Notes: generated by a model not told the origin, from the sequence alone. Positions 24,935-37,790 are shown, counted from the first letter of the stretch. The stretch is 64,000 nt of DNA from Erythroxylum novogranatense (GCA_029891385.1 CM057227.1:63241567-63305566); one strand, 5' to 3'. Numbers and translations are program-made.

Positions 24935-26413
24935 ATGGCAGAGTCACACGTATGCATAGTTGAAGGTGTCTCGGTAACTAGGCCTCCAGCGTTCAATGGA
25001 GAAGACTATAATTATTAGAAAGACAGGATGCGGCTCTTTATTGAATCTACTCATATCAATCTTTGGGAGATAATAGAAAATAGACCTTACACACCGGTAG
25101 ATGAAAAAGGAAATGTCATTCCACGAATCAGGTGGTCTGTAGAACATAAAACAAGATTCCAGTTGAATTCAAAGGCCAAGTTCTTCTTGAGCTATGCCCT
25201 AAGCAGAAGTCAGTACGATAAAGTTCACGGATGCAATACTGCGAAGGAGATGTGGGATATGCTATCCATCGCACATGAAGGCACAAATCAAGTAAATGAG
25301 TTCAATATAAGCATTCTTGTACACCAGTATGAGCTATTCAAAATGAAGGACGAAGAGTCTATCGATAAGATGTTTGGAAGATTTCAAACTATCATCAATG
25401 GACTTAAAGCTTTCGGTAGAATGTACGACAATCAAGATCACGTTAGAAAGATCTTAAGAAGCTTACCGAAAAGATGGAGACCAAAAGTTACAGTCGTACA
25501 AGAAGCCAAAGATTTAAGCGTATTAAAGCTTGATGAATTACTTGGATCTCTAAATATATATGAAGTTGAATTCGATGCTAAAGATAATCCCAGACGGGAC
25601 AAATCCATAGCATTGAAGGTTGGAAAGAAGAATTAGAAGAATCAAAGGAAAAAAAGCTCATCATCAAAAGCGCTGAAGATTGAGGCAGTCAAGGATGATG
25701 ATTCCGGTAACTCAGATCATACTTCAAGCGAGGAAGATGATGAACTATCCTTTATCTCAAGAAAGATCAAACGCATGTGGAAGAAAAAGGCTAAAGGAAA
25801 TAAAGAATCCTACTTTAAGAAGAATAGCAAAGATGAAGGGAAGAACGAGAAAACATCCATCACATGCTATGAATGCAATAAACTGGGACATTACAAGTCC
25901 GAGTGTCCATTGTTAAAGAAAAATCCAAAGAAGAGTAGAGAAGGCAAGAAAAGCATGATGGCAACCTGGGAAGATCTAGATTTGTCTGAATCAGATACGG
26001 ACTCAAAAGCATCGGTGCAAGCAAATATCTGCTTGGTAGCTGATGAAGAAAGTGAAGAGGAGGTAACCTCAAAGTTTAATGAATTACAAGATGCATACTC
26101 AGAACTATTGGAAGATTCTCATGCAATTATAAAGCAACATAAGTTGCTTAAAAAGAAATATGTAGAAAACTTGAGAAACACACAAGCATTAGAAGAGGAA
26201 AATTTCTGCCTAAAGAAACAAGTAGATGAGTTGAAGAAAAAGGGTGTAGTAGATAGATCTGAAGAAATCAATAAGCTGAAGCAGAGAATATATAGTCTTT
26301 CAGCTGATCTATCAACATTTATGGAGAGTACGAGGAAGATGAATGATATGCTAGGGAAATACAGACACCCTAATGATAAAACAGGATTAGGTTTTAGTAA
26401 AAACCATTCTTAG
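24935..26413 (+). pseudogene. gag of Sirevirus-like element F
   Basis: Starts at ATG 24935 (MAESHVCIVEGVSVTRPPAF). It is stopped by TAG at 25016-25018, where a Trp is expected ('YNY*KDRM'), then open 25028-25636 with the capsid-like core ('EMWDMLSIAHEGTNQV', 'LVHQYELFKMK', 'KILRSLPKRW', 'LDELLGSL'). A TAG near 25634 precedes an acidic/basic stretch and the CCHC zinc knuckle CYECNKLGHYKSEC (from 25865). An acidic 'WEDLDLSESDTDS' and a leucine/lysine coiled-coil region follow to 'YRHPNDKTG' (about 26375). This architecture (long coiled coil after the zinc knuckle) fits Sirevirus Gag. The protein would package element RNA; the stops prevent it. Confidence 0.8.
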
Positions 26414-29400
26414 CATAAAAAGGTTTCTGCTCCTTTTAGGAAAAATTTTTATCAACCGAATCATTATCGGAGATATCATCAATTGCATCATCATACTATG
26501 AATTATGCACAGACTAATCCTAAAGGACCCAAGAAAATCTGGGTACTTAAGAGACAAATAATACCACTTGCAGATATCGTTGGTACTTAGATAGTGGATG
26601 CTCACGACACATGACAGGAAGAAGGTCTATGTTCCTAGATCTTCAGTATAAGAAGGGAGGATCGGTAACTTTTACAGACAACCAGCAGGGCAAGATAATT
26701 GGAATCGGTAAAATAGGTAAAGATTCCTTTGCATGCATTGATAATGTGTTACTAGTTGATGGTTTAAAACACAATTTGATTAGTGTCAATCAATTATGTG
26801 ATTCTGGTTTTAAAGTGTCCTTCAATCAAAATTCTTGTGAAGTCAAAAATAAGGATGGGTCCATATTCTTTTCTGCCAAAAGACAAAACAATCTTTACAA
26901 AATCAATTTGGAAGATTTTCAAAATCAAAATATTTTTTATTTTATATCTACTGATCAAGATAAATTGATTTAGTATAAAAAGCTAGGTTATATCAGTTTT
27001 AAACATATTTCCAAGTTGATTAAATATGATTTGGTAAGAGGTTTACCAAAAATATGTTTTAATAAGGATTTCTTTTGTGAAAGTTTTCAAAAAGGAAAAC
27101 AAGTTAAAACAACGTTTTCTTCTAAAAATGTTGTAACTTCTTCTAGACCTCTAGAGTTATTACATATGGATTTATTTGGTCCAAGTAGAATAATGAGTCT
27201 TGGCAGAAAAAGGTATGGTCTTGTTATTGTTGATGATTTCACTAGATTTTGTTGGATATTATTTTTATCACATAAATATGAGTCTTTTAAGTGTTTTAAG
27301 GTCCTATCCAAAAAGTTACAGGTTGAGAAAGGAATGTCTATAACAAGTATTAGAAGTGATCATGGTGGTGAGTTTGAAAATGAGAAGTTCAAAATGTACT
27401 GTGAAGAGAACGAAATTTTCTAGAATTTCTCTGCCCCTACAACCCCACAATAGAATGAAGTTGTTGAAAGGAAGAATAGGACGATTCAGGAAATGGATAG
27501 GACTATGCTGTGTGAGATGAATCTTCCTAAGTACTTCTGGGCAAAAGCTGTTAATACAACATGTTATATTCAAAATAGAATACTTCTGCGACCTTTGTTG
27601 AAGAAAACTCCATATGAGTTGTGGAATGGCAGGAAACCCAATATATCCTACTTCCATCCTTTTGATTGCAAGTGCTCTATATTGAATACAAAGGAAAGTT
27701 TAGATAAATTCGACTCTAAGAGTTCTTCTGGAATTTTTCTAGGCTATCCTCTATCATCAAAAGCCTATAGGGTTTACAACCTTACCTCTAAGACTATTAA
27801 GGAAACCATTCATGTCATGTTTGATGATAGTTCTCAACCAAGTAGGAGAGATGATCCTGATAATGAAACCCTTTCAGTACCCTTGGTTGATAATGAAGAA
27901 GTATCACCATCAAAAATTTCCTTAAACAAAGTTGAAGATATTCCTGAGACTCTTGATTTGAAGAGAGATTGGAAATATAAAAGTTCTCATCCAGAAGAGC
28001 TGATTATAGGAGAGACCTCAGAAGGTGTGCGGACTAGGTCCAAATTCAGAGGAGAAGTAAATAGTGCATTTATTTCTAAAATAGAGCCTAAGAAAATTGA
28101 TGAAGCTCTTCAAGATGAAGCTTGGATTTTAGCCATGCAAGAGGAGCTGAATCAATTTATTAGGAATAAAGTTTGGTCCTTAGTTTCCAGACCACCGAAA
28201 AAATGCATCATAGGAACTAGATAGGTTTTTAAGAATAAGCTGGACAAATCAGGTAGAGTGAGTCGTAGCAAAACAAAATTAGTAGCGCAAGGCTATAATC
28301 AGTAGGAAGGAATAGACTACAATGAGACTTATGCTCCTGTAGCAAAACTAGAAGCTATTAGGATATTGCTTGCATATGTTGTCTGTCACAATGTAAAACT
28401 ATTTCAAATGGATGTGAAGAGTGCCTTTCTAAATGACTTTATAGATGAAGAAGTTTATGTGAAACAACCTCTAGGTTTCGAAGATGTTAAGAAACCGAAT
28501 TATGTCTATAGATTTCATAAGGCTTTGTATAGCTTGAAACAAGCTCCTCGAGCTTATATGATCGTTTGAGTTCTTTTCTTATTGAGAATAAGTTCACTAG
28601 AGGTCAGGTGGATAAAACCTTATTTAAAAAGTGCATGAAGAATGATTTTATTATTGTTCAAATTTATGTTGATGACATTGTTTTTGATGCTACCTCTAAA
28701 GTGTTATGTGCTAATTTTGAAAATTTGATGAAAAATGAATTTGAGATGAGTATGATGGGTGAATTAAAAAATTTTCTTGGGTTGCAAGTTAAGCAAATCG
28801 AAGAAAAGATTTTTATTCATCAACAGAAGTATGTGAATGAACTGTTGATAAAGTATGATATGGAAAAAGTAAAATCAATGTCAACTCCGATGCATCCCTC
28901 AAACCATTTGTCCAAGGATGAATCTAGTAAAAAGGTTGATCAAACTCTGTATAGAGGGATCATTGGTTCCTTACTTTACCTTACAGCAAGCAGACCTGAC
29001 ATTTTGTTTAGTGTTTGTTTGTGTGCAAGATTTCAGGTAGATCCTAGAGAATCTCATTATATTACTGTCAAAAAAAATTTTAGATATCTATCAGGTACTA
29101 CTGATCTTTGTTTAATGTATGAGAAAGGTAAAGATTTCAGGTTGATTAGCTACTTTGATGCGGATTATGCCGGAGATAGGATTGATAGAAAAAGTACGAG
29201 TGGAGGAACTTTCTTGGCAATAATCTAGTTTCATGGTCAAGTAAGAGGCAAAGCTCAATTGCTCTATCAATAGAAGAAGTCGAGTATATGTCAGCCGCAA
29301 GTTGTTGTTCACAGACGTTGTGGATTAAGTACCAGCTAAAGAACTATGCAGTACAAGAAGAAGAAATCCCATTCTACTGTGATAACACAAGTGCCATTAA

Positions 29401-29600
29401 TCTATCGAAGAATCCCATACAACATTCGAGAGTTAAACATATCGAAGTCAGACACCATTTCTACGAGACTACATTCAGAGGAAGATCGTCAGTCTTCAGT
29501 TTGTTGAGACGAATCATTAATGGGCGGACATCTTCACTAAGCCATTAAATGAAGAAAGATTCAGAGAAATCAGACGAAACCTTAACATGGTGATGTTAAG
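26414..29600 (+). pseudogene. pol of Sirevirus-like element F: protease, integrase, RT, RNase H
   Basis: Continuous with gag. Protease 'WYLDSGCSRHMTGRR' (from about 26583); 'YKKLGYISFKH' zinc region (about 26975); integrase 'HMDLFGPS' and 'DDFTRFCW' (27165-27250), 'RSDHGGEFE' (about 27352), 'VVERKNRTIQEM' (about 27460); reverse transcriptase 'FQMDVKSAFLND' (about 28403) and 'YVDDIVF' (about 28666); RNase H 'YFDADYAGD' (about 29151), 'EVEYMSAAS' and 'CDNTSAINLSKNP' (to about 29420). Stops include TAG 26971-26973 and 28222-28224 at Trp positions kept in element E, and TAG 28303-28305 where E has Gln. Frameshifts lie near 28558 and 29213. It would encode the enzymes for particle maturation, cDNA synthesis and integration; this copy is dead. 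Confidence 0.85.
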
Positions 29601-29918
29601 TAATCAATCGCCTGACAAGTCATGACCCAGATGAAAAGGTTGAAAGAGTTAACGGTAACCGTAACTATGAGTTACAGCTAATAACGTCCGTTAGAAGAAA
29701 GTTTTGGAGGGAAGGTTTCTCATAGCCTTGAGAACACCACCTATTCTAGAACACTCATAATATATTCTGACAACCAACCCTTGAAGAATCCTCAACAAAA
29801 AACTTTCATTACTCTGTTTGGATTTCAAACTTTCCTTGCTAACACTCTCAACCTTACAAACCGACTTCACTTCTTTGAAAAAACTTCTCTATTTTTAGTT
29901 CGTTGTTAACTATCAGAA

Positions 29919-32015
29919 ATGGAGACAGCCATGACAAGCGAAAGACTTGTTAACTTTGAATCCCTGAAGCAGAACAATATGGATATTGAACCAAAGATTG
30001 TAGTAGCCAGATGGAGGAATTTCTTTCAAGTTCGAGAGACAGTCTACATGAACGAAGTTTATGATTTCTGGAAGAATATGAAATTGATAGTCGATACGCT
30101 TGCATCTTCGGTGGATAACTTGTCGATTGTTGTGACCATGAAGATGATTGAGAAGGTCACAGAGTGTCCATTTGAAGGAGAGAAGCTCACAAGCAAAGCT
30201 AGATGGATGACACAAGCCAGTATGAAGGAAACCCATATCAATTTGAAATTATATGGAGGCAATGATCCAAGGGAAAAGAAGGCGTCCAATCTTGTTCCAA
30301 AGGCTAGGGTATTACACTCACTTATTTTTCATTGTGTACTACCGAGAACAGGGTCAAGGCATTTGGTAACAACAATAGATGAACAATGCCTATTTCATCT
30401 ACTAAATCGTCACCTATCAACCTGCCATTCCTTATCTTTCATTATATGGTAAAGTCTAAGAAAGACTCGACTACTCTACCATACGAAATGATACTAACAA
30501 GGATATTCAGAGACTCTGGAGTACGTTTGGATAGGGGAAACAAGATGATGATAAATATCAAAAGTGTCATCAACTCTGCAACAATTGGCAAAATAGGCTT
30601 GAAGAATATGAAGAAAGTAAAAGCTAATTTTAAGAAGAAATCCACGATTGAGGGGGAGCGTGCTAGACAAGAATCTCCCTCAACAAAATCAAAATCTCGA
30701 TTTGTTGAGAGGATACCTGCGGAAGGAGAAAAGGAATCGTCAAGACAATCAATGGGAAGAACGATATCTCTTAAAGAAGGAAGCTAGGTGCAACAAAAGG
30801 AGACAGTAACCCTGAAAAGAAAAGGAGATATGCTACTTTCGAAGAAGCCAAAGCAAGCAAAAAGGTCGCCTAGAGTTCAAAACTTGCATCAACAAGAAGA
30901 AAAGAAAAGAAAAGAGTTGATTCATGGTGAAAACTCTTAGAAGACAACATCTCAGGAAACCAGGTCCTTAGTTTCAGTTTTGAGAGAAGAATCACCAAAA
31001 TTGGCTAAAGTGAGTGAAATCAGGAAGAAATTAGAGTTTGAGAAAGTAAAACCTCAACCTCAGCAGACTTCCAGACTGATAAAGGAGAATAAAAAGGAGA
31101 AAATCAGTATTGAGAAGAGCACTCCCACTGCTATTCAAAAGAAGAAAAAGACAGTGGAACGCAGTTTAGGATAGGTCAATATTTTTCGACTGTTAAGAAA
31201 AGAAGACTTGAGAGTCAAGATTATTGAAGAAATTTAACCTGTCGGGAGTAGCAATTCAATAATAATCAGAGAAATCCCAAAAAGGTCAGTTAAGGTACAA
31301 TTTCAACCTATACTAGTAAATAGTAGTACCAAGCATCTGTTGGGTGAGGACGAAAAAAGTATGTATAATGTTCTGAAGGATGAAGTAACCAAACCATACC
31401 CCCACACAGATGACAAAACAGAAGTACACTATTTTTTCAATCACAAGGAAAACTGTGATCAAGGTTGTGCCTGATATTCAACCTCGACCTTTCATTGTTC
31501 GTAATGAGGATAAAGGGAAGAAGAAAATGTATCCTGAAAGGATAAATGATCTAACAAATGAAAAGATTGAAGCTGAAGTAAGAAACATTGATGAAGCATG
31601 TCATGCAAACCAACAGATTGGAACGTATGTTTCCCATTTCATTTCAACAGCGTCAGGAAGCAAGTGTGGTCAGCAAACCACTGAAGATTCTTTTCAAGTA
31701 GGTGGAAGACTTTCAGAAGGGTCATACAGATCCATTAAAGTTGGAGACCGAAGCTATTCAGTAGAGTTCTTTGTGCATCTCATTATGCACATTATACCTT
31801 TATCAACTGTGTCTTCATTTGGTGATGTTCTACACCTATTGGGAAGACAAGTTCTATGTCTAATTGGCCCTGATGATCTTAATCTTCTAGAACCTAACCT
31901 TTTTGTTCAACCTCCTACCATTACAATAATTAAACCAGATGTTACATCTATAAATGCATATACTACGACTATTGGTGTTAGAGTCGTACAAAAGAAGCCA
32001 GATGAAGATAATTGA
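29919..32015 (+). pseudogene. Envelope-like post-pol ORF of Sirevirus-like element F
   Basis: First frame 29919-30452 (177 codons, ATG 29919 MSource-type start 'METAMTSERLVNFES') matches element E at 11225-11937. It continues after a frameshift near 30400 in frame 30386-30787 ('LTRIFRDSGVRL'), then a Lys/Ser-rich linker (30788-31400, broken) and a C-terminal frame 31410-32015 (201 codons) ending DEDN-stop. The C-terminal part has one moderately hydrophobic stretch (VEFFVHLIMHIIPLS) but no clear signal peptide or strong membrane anchor. Position after pol is characteristic of Sireviruses; the true function of this ORF is not established. The element ends abruptly after this stop; PPT and 3' LTR are missing. 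Confidence 0.65.
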
Positions 32016-32019
32016 GCAA

Positions 32020-33527
32020 TTAATAACATATAATCACCAAAATTGAGCTTAGTATACTTAATCCCATACAATTCTCAAGCTATCTAAACCAAAATTCTTT
32101 CAAATTTTAACAAATCACAAACCCATTCTTACCTTGATCTTCCACCAATTGAGGAATTTCTTAGCTCATATGGAAGCTCTTATCTCCTTCCACCTTTTTT
32201 CTTCTTGAATCAACTTAAAATCACTCTTAAAACCCAACAAAAATCATCACCTAGCTTCTTCTTTCTTCTTTCTCCTTTTCTCCACCGAAATCTCCTTCTT
32301 CTCTCTTTTCTTAGTCTTTTATTCTTTTCTTTCCCTTAATTTCGTGATTCACTTCTTTTTATACGAAAGGCCACACTTCTTATTTACCAACTTTCCATTA
32401 ATGAATGAGAAAAGACCCTTATGCCCTTACATATAAGCCTTATAACTTAAAACCTTAAGTGATCTTCCACTTTTGCCCCTCATGCATTCTTAATACTTTA
32501 ATACAATTTAATCCAATCAACCTATGTCATATGATCTTACTCAAATTAACATGCTAATTATTTACATCAACATGCTAATTAATTCTTCAAGATCATAAAA
32601 TAAATCAAAGTCTCAAAATATCATTAAATCATGATTAACTTAGGACATTTTTATAATCATCAAATTGAAGGAATTTGCCAAAACTTCCTTATAGAGAAAT
32701 GTTTCTTACAGTCTCAATTTAATAATGACATTAAAATCATTCAATTCTGTTCAATACTCCAAAAGTTATACTCCAAATATTTTTGGACTATTCTTATGTT
32801 AAAACATTTTCCTGCGATTTACTTTCATCCAAAAATTAATAGTCTTAGAGACTAAATTGAAACTCAATTCCATCAAAACATTTGTAGCCCTATCTCTCTA
32901 GTTCAATCCAAATTAAGAATCACCTCATTTAGATGACTAGAGCAAAAGTTATGGCCAAAATACTTTCAGCTCTTACTAATCCAAGACTCAACATTAAACC
33001 CAACTTAAATTCAGAAATAGAAGGTGCTAGAATCCGAATTAAAATTCAGTCCCTTCAAATAACTTGTAATTTCATGTCTCTCGTTTATTTAAAAACAACA
33101 ATCAACTCAAATGGATCTCTACATATTTAGAATTTACCAAAATACTGAACCATGTTCAGAAAAAGTTTCCAACTCAATTTTATTCAATCAAACTTCCTTA
33201 ATTTAATCTCACAAATCTCCTAATTTTCCACGAAGAGGTAGAGGGATGTCTTAGAAATCTAACGCTTCAAAAATCAAGTCAATCGGATGTCAGACAAAAA
33301 AGTTATAAGCGAAAGAATGGGCAAAGGTCGGATCACCCTCGTAAGGAGGTCGCGAGGGGATCAAGTTGCCCTCGCGAGCTCGTCGCAGGGTGACCTCGCG
33401 ATGCATAGGCCCTTGCAACACGTAGACGTCGCAAGGAGCACCTAAAAATGGGGCATTCACGATCGCGAGGTCGCCCCAAAATGCAGCCCTCGCAGTCGCG
33501 ATGCCTCACGACCGTGAGGCGGGCGCA
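32020..33527 (-). repeat. Long Ty3-type LTR (A2), left part, truncated
   Basis: Begins mid-LTR (AAATTGAGCTTAG matches LTR A1 near 1655) directly after the stop codon of element F, so the left part is lost. It carries the CTTACCTT block (32128-32135), the 190-bp-type repeats (32640-33290), and the CG-rich variable block (33327-33527). The latter is interrupted by the younger element inserted at target GCGCA (33523-33527). It resumes at 43084. Confidence 0.75.
33523..33527. repeat. Target-site duplication, left copy (GCGCA)
   Basis: Identical to 43079-43083. The pair brackets the whole 33528-43078 insertion. Confidence 0.8.
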
Positions 33528-35859
33528 TGTTGGGACCCGATCCGAAAATCGGATCCCAACCGGAGAAACAGAAAACGAATACGAATACGAACCAATATGA
33601 ATCGAATCAAAGCAAGGAAACGAAACATAAGGCAAAATCAAATCAGATACGAATCAATTGTCAAATCGGATAAATCGAATCCGAAGGCGAATCGAATAAC
33701 ACAAAGCGGAAGCAAATCGAAACGAAGCAAACTTCGGATCAAAACGAATCGAAATCAATTTTCGACATCCGTGAACAACTATCAAAGAAAGCGTTTACGT
33801 TGGACACCTTAAGATTATCAGTCGAAACTAATCCAATCCGTGTACACATTTTTTTTTCTCTTTCATTTTCATTCCATCTCTTACAAGTGACTTCAATATC
33901 CTCAATCCACTTACCTCCACATACAATCGCATTATCCAATGTCCAATACACATTCATTCATATTTTCCATATTCAAATCATGCTTATATCTCAATTGAAC
34001 ATACAAAACATATATAACATATTCATGTGCAACACCATAACTCAATAGCCTCATCCCAATCTCATAATTCAATTACTATTTATATACCCTTTCATAAATC
34101 AAATCAATCCAAACCCAATAATCAATCATCTCTATATCCAGATCCTATTCATAACTTAAATCAATACACATGTCTAGAATTCATAATACAATCCCATAAT
34201 AATACTTGTAATATAATAATTGACAAAACCAGTCTTATACAAACCGATACAAAAATCCCATTTTTCACAAAGTACAAACGATACAAAATCGAATAACACG
34301 TCTTGGCATTCTTTCATCCGATCTCCCACTCGAAAACCTGGAGATGGGGATGAAAGGGGGGTGAGCACAAAGCTCGTGGATAATATGTTTATAAAACGAA
34401 TAGATAAGCAAAACCCTTGAAATCTTTTTCCTTCTCTGGTCTTAGAAAAATATTTCTTTGAATTCCATAAAGCACATTTTCTAAAAATTTCGCTCTTGCT
34501 GTAGTCAAATCACAATTGCAAAACGTATGATTTTTAGGCTTTCAGCCATAAACCCATAGGTTGCAAAACATGAATGCATCAACTTGACAGTTCATAAATG
34601 CAATGGCAAATCACATATGCAATGCACAACACATGGCTCGAGAGTTCCGTAAACACGACGGATAAACCGAAGTTTATACCGTAAACTATCCGAGTCCGAT
34701 TTCTCAAGGATCTCATTGCCTCAAACAGGCAGCCGGGAGAAGGCTATACTATACGTCAACGTGCACGTGACTCCATCCGTAACTCTCTTACCCAAACAAA
34801 ACACATAACCATTCATTTCATGCTCAAAGCATTTTATCGCATGATCTTTTCCGAATATACGAAATGCCATGTAATCTTTCGAGGCATAACACAATGTATG
34901 TTGCAATTCATCCAAAGTCCATGTATTGAATCAAAAAAATGATTTTTCAAATCATTCATACAATGATGCAACATTTATGATGCAATTGAAATCAAAAAAT
35001 CTCTTTATTTAAAGAAAGCAATAGTGACTTATAAATTCAAATTATAAACACATTACCCACCTCGAATCGATGCTAGAAACTTGTTCCTCGCTCCAATTTG
35101 ACCCTTGCTTCTTTCTTTCTTCCAATTGAAATTTCCCTAAACCATAAACATCCAAATTCAACATCATAAAAATCATAATCCTCAAAATTAACTATAGGAA
35201 ACCCAAATTCATCACTTTTCCAAGCTATCTAAAGCAAGAATTTCCAAAATCCCCAAATTCTAAAATTTGGCATAAACCCTAATTAATTTTCATCCAAAAT
35301 TAAACATAACCTAAGGCATAGACATCAAAATTGACTTCATACTCCACAAACCCATACCATTTTCCATAATTCTAACCCAAGAAACTCATCAAATCTCAAC
35401 TTGAAAATTTTGAACTTACCTCTCTCTCCACCATTTTCGGCCATGTCTTGACTCCATAGGCAAGCTTCCAACATCCTCCATCTATTCCCCTGGACAACCA
35501 TCGAAAACCCCTTAAAAACAAGTAGAAAAATCAAAACTTTGAAGCTCTTCCATCTTCTTCTCCACCGTCGGCTGCTTCTCCCTTCTCCTTTCTTTTATTT
35601 CTTTCATTCTCTAACAAATTCGTGGCTTTCTCTTGCTTCCCATGACAGAATCCCTCTATTTATACTGCCATGTCATTTAATGAATGGGGAATGACCCATA
35701 TTCCCCTCCATTTAAGCCTATAAACTTAACCTTTTAAGTAAACTTCCAAAATTGCCCCTCCATTGGTCTTCAAAACTGACATCTTGTCTGATTATTTCGA
35801 TCAGGTAAATGAAGCCATTTAATAAAACTTTCTTCTATAGAAATGTTCCTATATGTCTT

Positions 35860-36640
35860 ATGAATCCAATGCTTCAAGAATCGGATCGATTGGAGCTCTA
35901 TAGCTCAAGATATCTCCAAAATACTGAAGTCTGTTCTTCAGACCTGAGGCTGAACACTACATCGAGTTTCACTCCAGAAATTGAAAGTCTTAAAATCTTA
36001 ATTGTCAATCGTCTCCTTCATAACATTTGTATCCCCATGTCTCTAGTTTAATCAAAAACAAGAATCAACTCAATCCGAGCTCTATTGATCGAGATATATC
36101 CAAAATACTGAACACTGTTCAGCCACTATAACACCAAGACTGAACACTATACTGAACTTCCGACCTGCATTTGAAAGTCTTACAGGCTCAATTGTCGATC
36201 GGCTCCTTAATAACATTTATATATCTATGTCTCTAGTTTAGTTTGCAAAAATAATCAGATCGATCGGAGCTCTAGAGACCGATATAACTCCAAAATACTG
36301 AACACTGCTCATACCATTACAAAGCTAGACTGAACTCTATACCCAACTTCCTACCCATATTTGAAAGTCTTAGAAGCTACATTATCGATCAGCTCCTTCA
36401 TAACATTTGTAGCCCCATGTCTCTATTTTAATTAGCAACAAGAATCAACTCAATCCGAGATCTAACGATCGAGATATATCCAAAATACTGAATACTGTTC
36501 AGCCACTACAACACCGGGACTGAACACTACACTGAACTTCCCACATTTGTAAGTCTTAGAGGCCACATTGTCAATCGGATCCTTCATAACATTTGTAGCC
36601 CCATCTCTATAGTTTAATTTCCAACAAGAATCAGATCGAT
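35860..36640. repeat. Four tandem units of about 190 bp in LTR A3
   Basis: The phrase ending ..CTAGTTTA recurs with 'AGTTTA' or its variant at 36045, 36235, 36425 and 36611 (spacings 190, 190, 186). Each unit also has '(A/T)CAAAATACTGAA(C/G)', 'TTGAAAGTCTTA' and 'CTCCTTCATAACATTTGTA'. The matching block in LTR A4 is at about 40680-41460. Shorter relics of the unit occur in LTRs A1, B1, A2, B2 and G. Confidence 0.8.
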
Positions 36641-36737
36641 CGGATGTCGGACGAAGAAGTTATGCTCAAAAGAGTGAAGGGAGATCAGAGCTCGGCCAGA
36701 AAAATCAAAGCTCGGCCAGAACAAAGATCTGTCAGCC

Positions 36738-36828
36738 AACAGAGGTCGGTCGACCATCAGAGGTCGGCTCGGTCAACAGAAGTCGGTCGGCCAACAGAAG
36801 ACGGCTCGGCCAACAGAGGTCGGTCGGC
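36738..36828. repeat. 18-19-bp tandem array, 5 units (LTR A3)
   Basis: Unit AACAGAGGTCGGTCGGCC with variants, 91 bp, in the variable slot of the LTR between 'GGATGTCGGACGAAGAAGTT' and 'CATAACTTTTGACTCCGAGC'. Confidence 0.85.
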
Positions 36829-37747
36829 ACCCAATCCGACCTTCAAACTTCAAACCCTCATAACTTTTGACTCCGAGCTCCAAATCAGTCGCGGTTTGTT
36901 TCATTGGAAAGCTAAGAGACAACTCTACCATTTTCAAGAAGGACTCAAAGGCAAGCTCAGACACTAGAGAAATCAAAAGTTTGTTACAAGGTGACCGATC
37001 AATAAACTCCTCACATTACCAAAACTTGTAAACATCATAACTTTTGATCCAGAACTCCAAATTTGACAAACTTAGTGTCTATGGAAAGGTAAAAGAACCC
37101 TCTATAACTTTCATGAAGACTTTAAAAATCAAATCTACCCCTAAATGAGTCAAAAACTCCACACAAACTGACGAATCAATCAACTTCACACTAAACAACA
37201 TCAGAACTTCTAACAATCATAATTTTCTACTCCCTTGTCCAATATTTTCGTGCTTTATATCAATGGAAAGATAAAAACATAATCTACCACTTTCATTAAG
37301 ATCACTTTGGCTAAATCCATCTAAATCAATACATATTTTCCATAGAAGTTTCTAAGCATCATTCCAACACATAAACTTCTCATATCAACACATCAACTTC
37401 ACATATTCACCCACTACCACAAACTCTTCAACTAATTCATCTCAAACACAATTCAACTCTCAAGTCAAACTTTCTATCTTCAACAGTCAACTTTCTTAAT
37501 TTCTTCAAATTCTCACTCTTTCACTATTTATTTCATATTCTTCAAATCCATTTCAATCAACTAGTTCATTTTGACTTTCATAACTCATACAACTCTACTC
37601 AAATTTCAAAGTCATCAAAACCAATCACTTCATTTCTCATCAATCTCCTTTAAGTACAATAACATCTATAACACAATACCTATACAAACACACTCATTGA
37701 ATTCATTTTAATATTTCTAACTTCTACCAAAAGTTCGGGGTCCAACA

Positions 37748-37790
37748 ATTCTCGCCCCTCTTAAAAGAATTTCGCCCTCGAAATTCCTAC
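37748..37790 (-). other. Polypurine tract and pol tail of the 33528-43078 element
   Basis: The minus strand reads AATTTCGAGGGCGAAATTC then TTTTAAGAGGGGCGAGAAT directly before the LTR. It translates as 'NFEGEILLRGAR', matching the C-terminal tail of chromovirus pol. A related tail ('NFKDEIFLNGGE') precedes the LTR of element G at 47385-47420. Confidence 0.8.

Larger units (their letters stand above)
33528..37747 (-). repeat. 3' LTR of the 33528-43078 element (A3)
   Basis: 4220 bp, TGTTGGGACCCGATCC...GGGGTCCAACA. From left on the plus strand: GAATCGAA-rich segment (33570-33760), the TTACCCACCTCG block (35053), the CTTACCTC block (35415), about four 190-bp tandem units (35860-36640), and an 18-19-bp array (36738-36828). 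ORFs, including the basic 33501-33812 frame, have no family resemblance. Confidence 0.9.

Noticed and set aside
33501..33812. 103-codon strongly basic ORF, also seen at 38421-38636
   Set aside because: It reads the GAATCGAA-rich end of the LTRs in the antisense direction. The two copies arise from LTR duplication, not from gene conservation.
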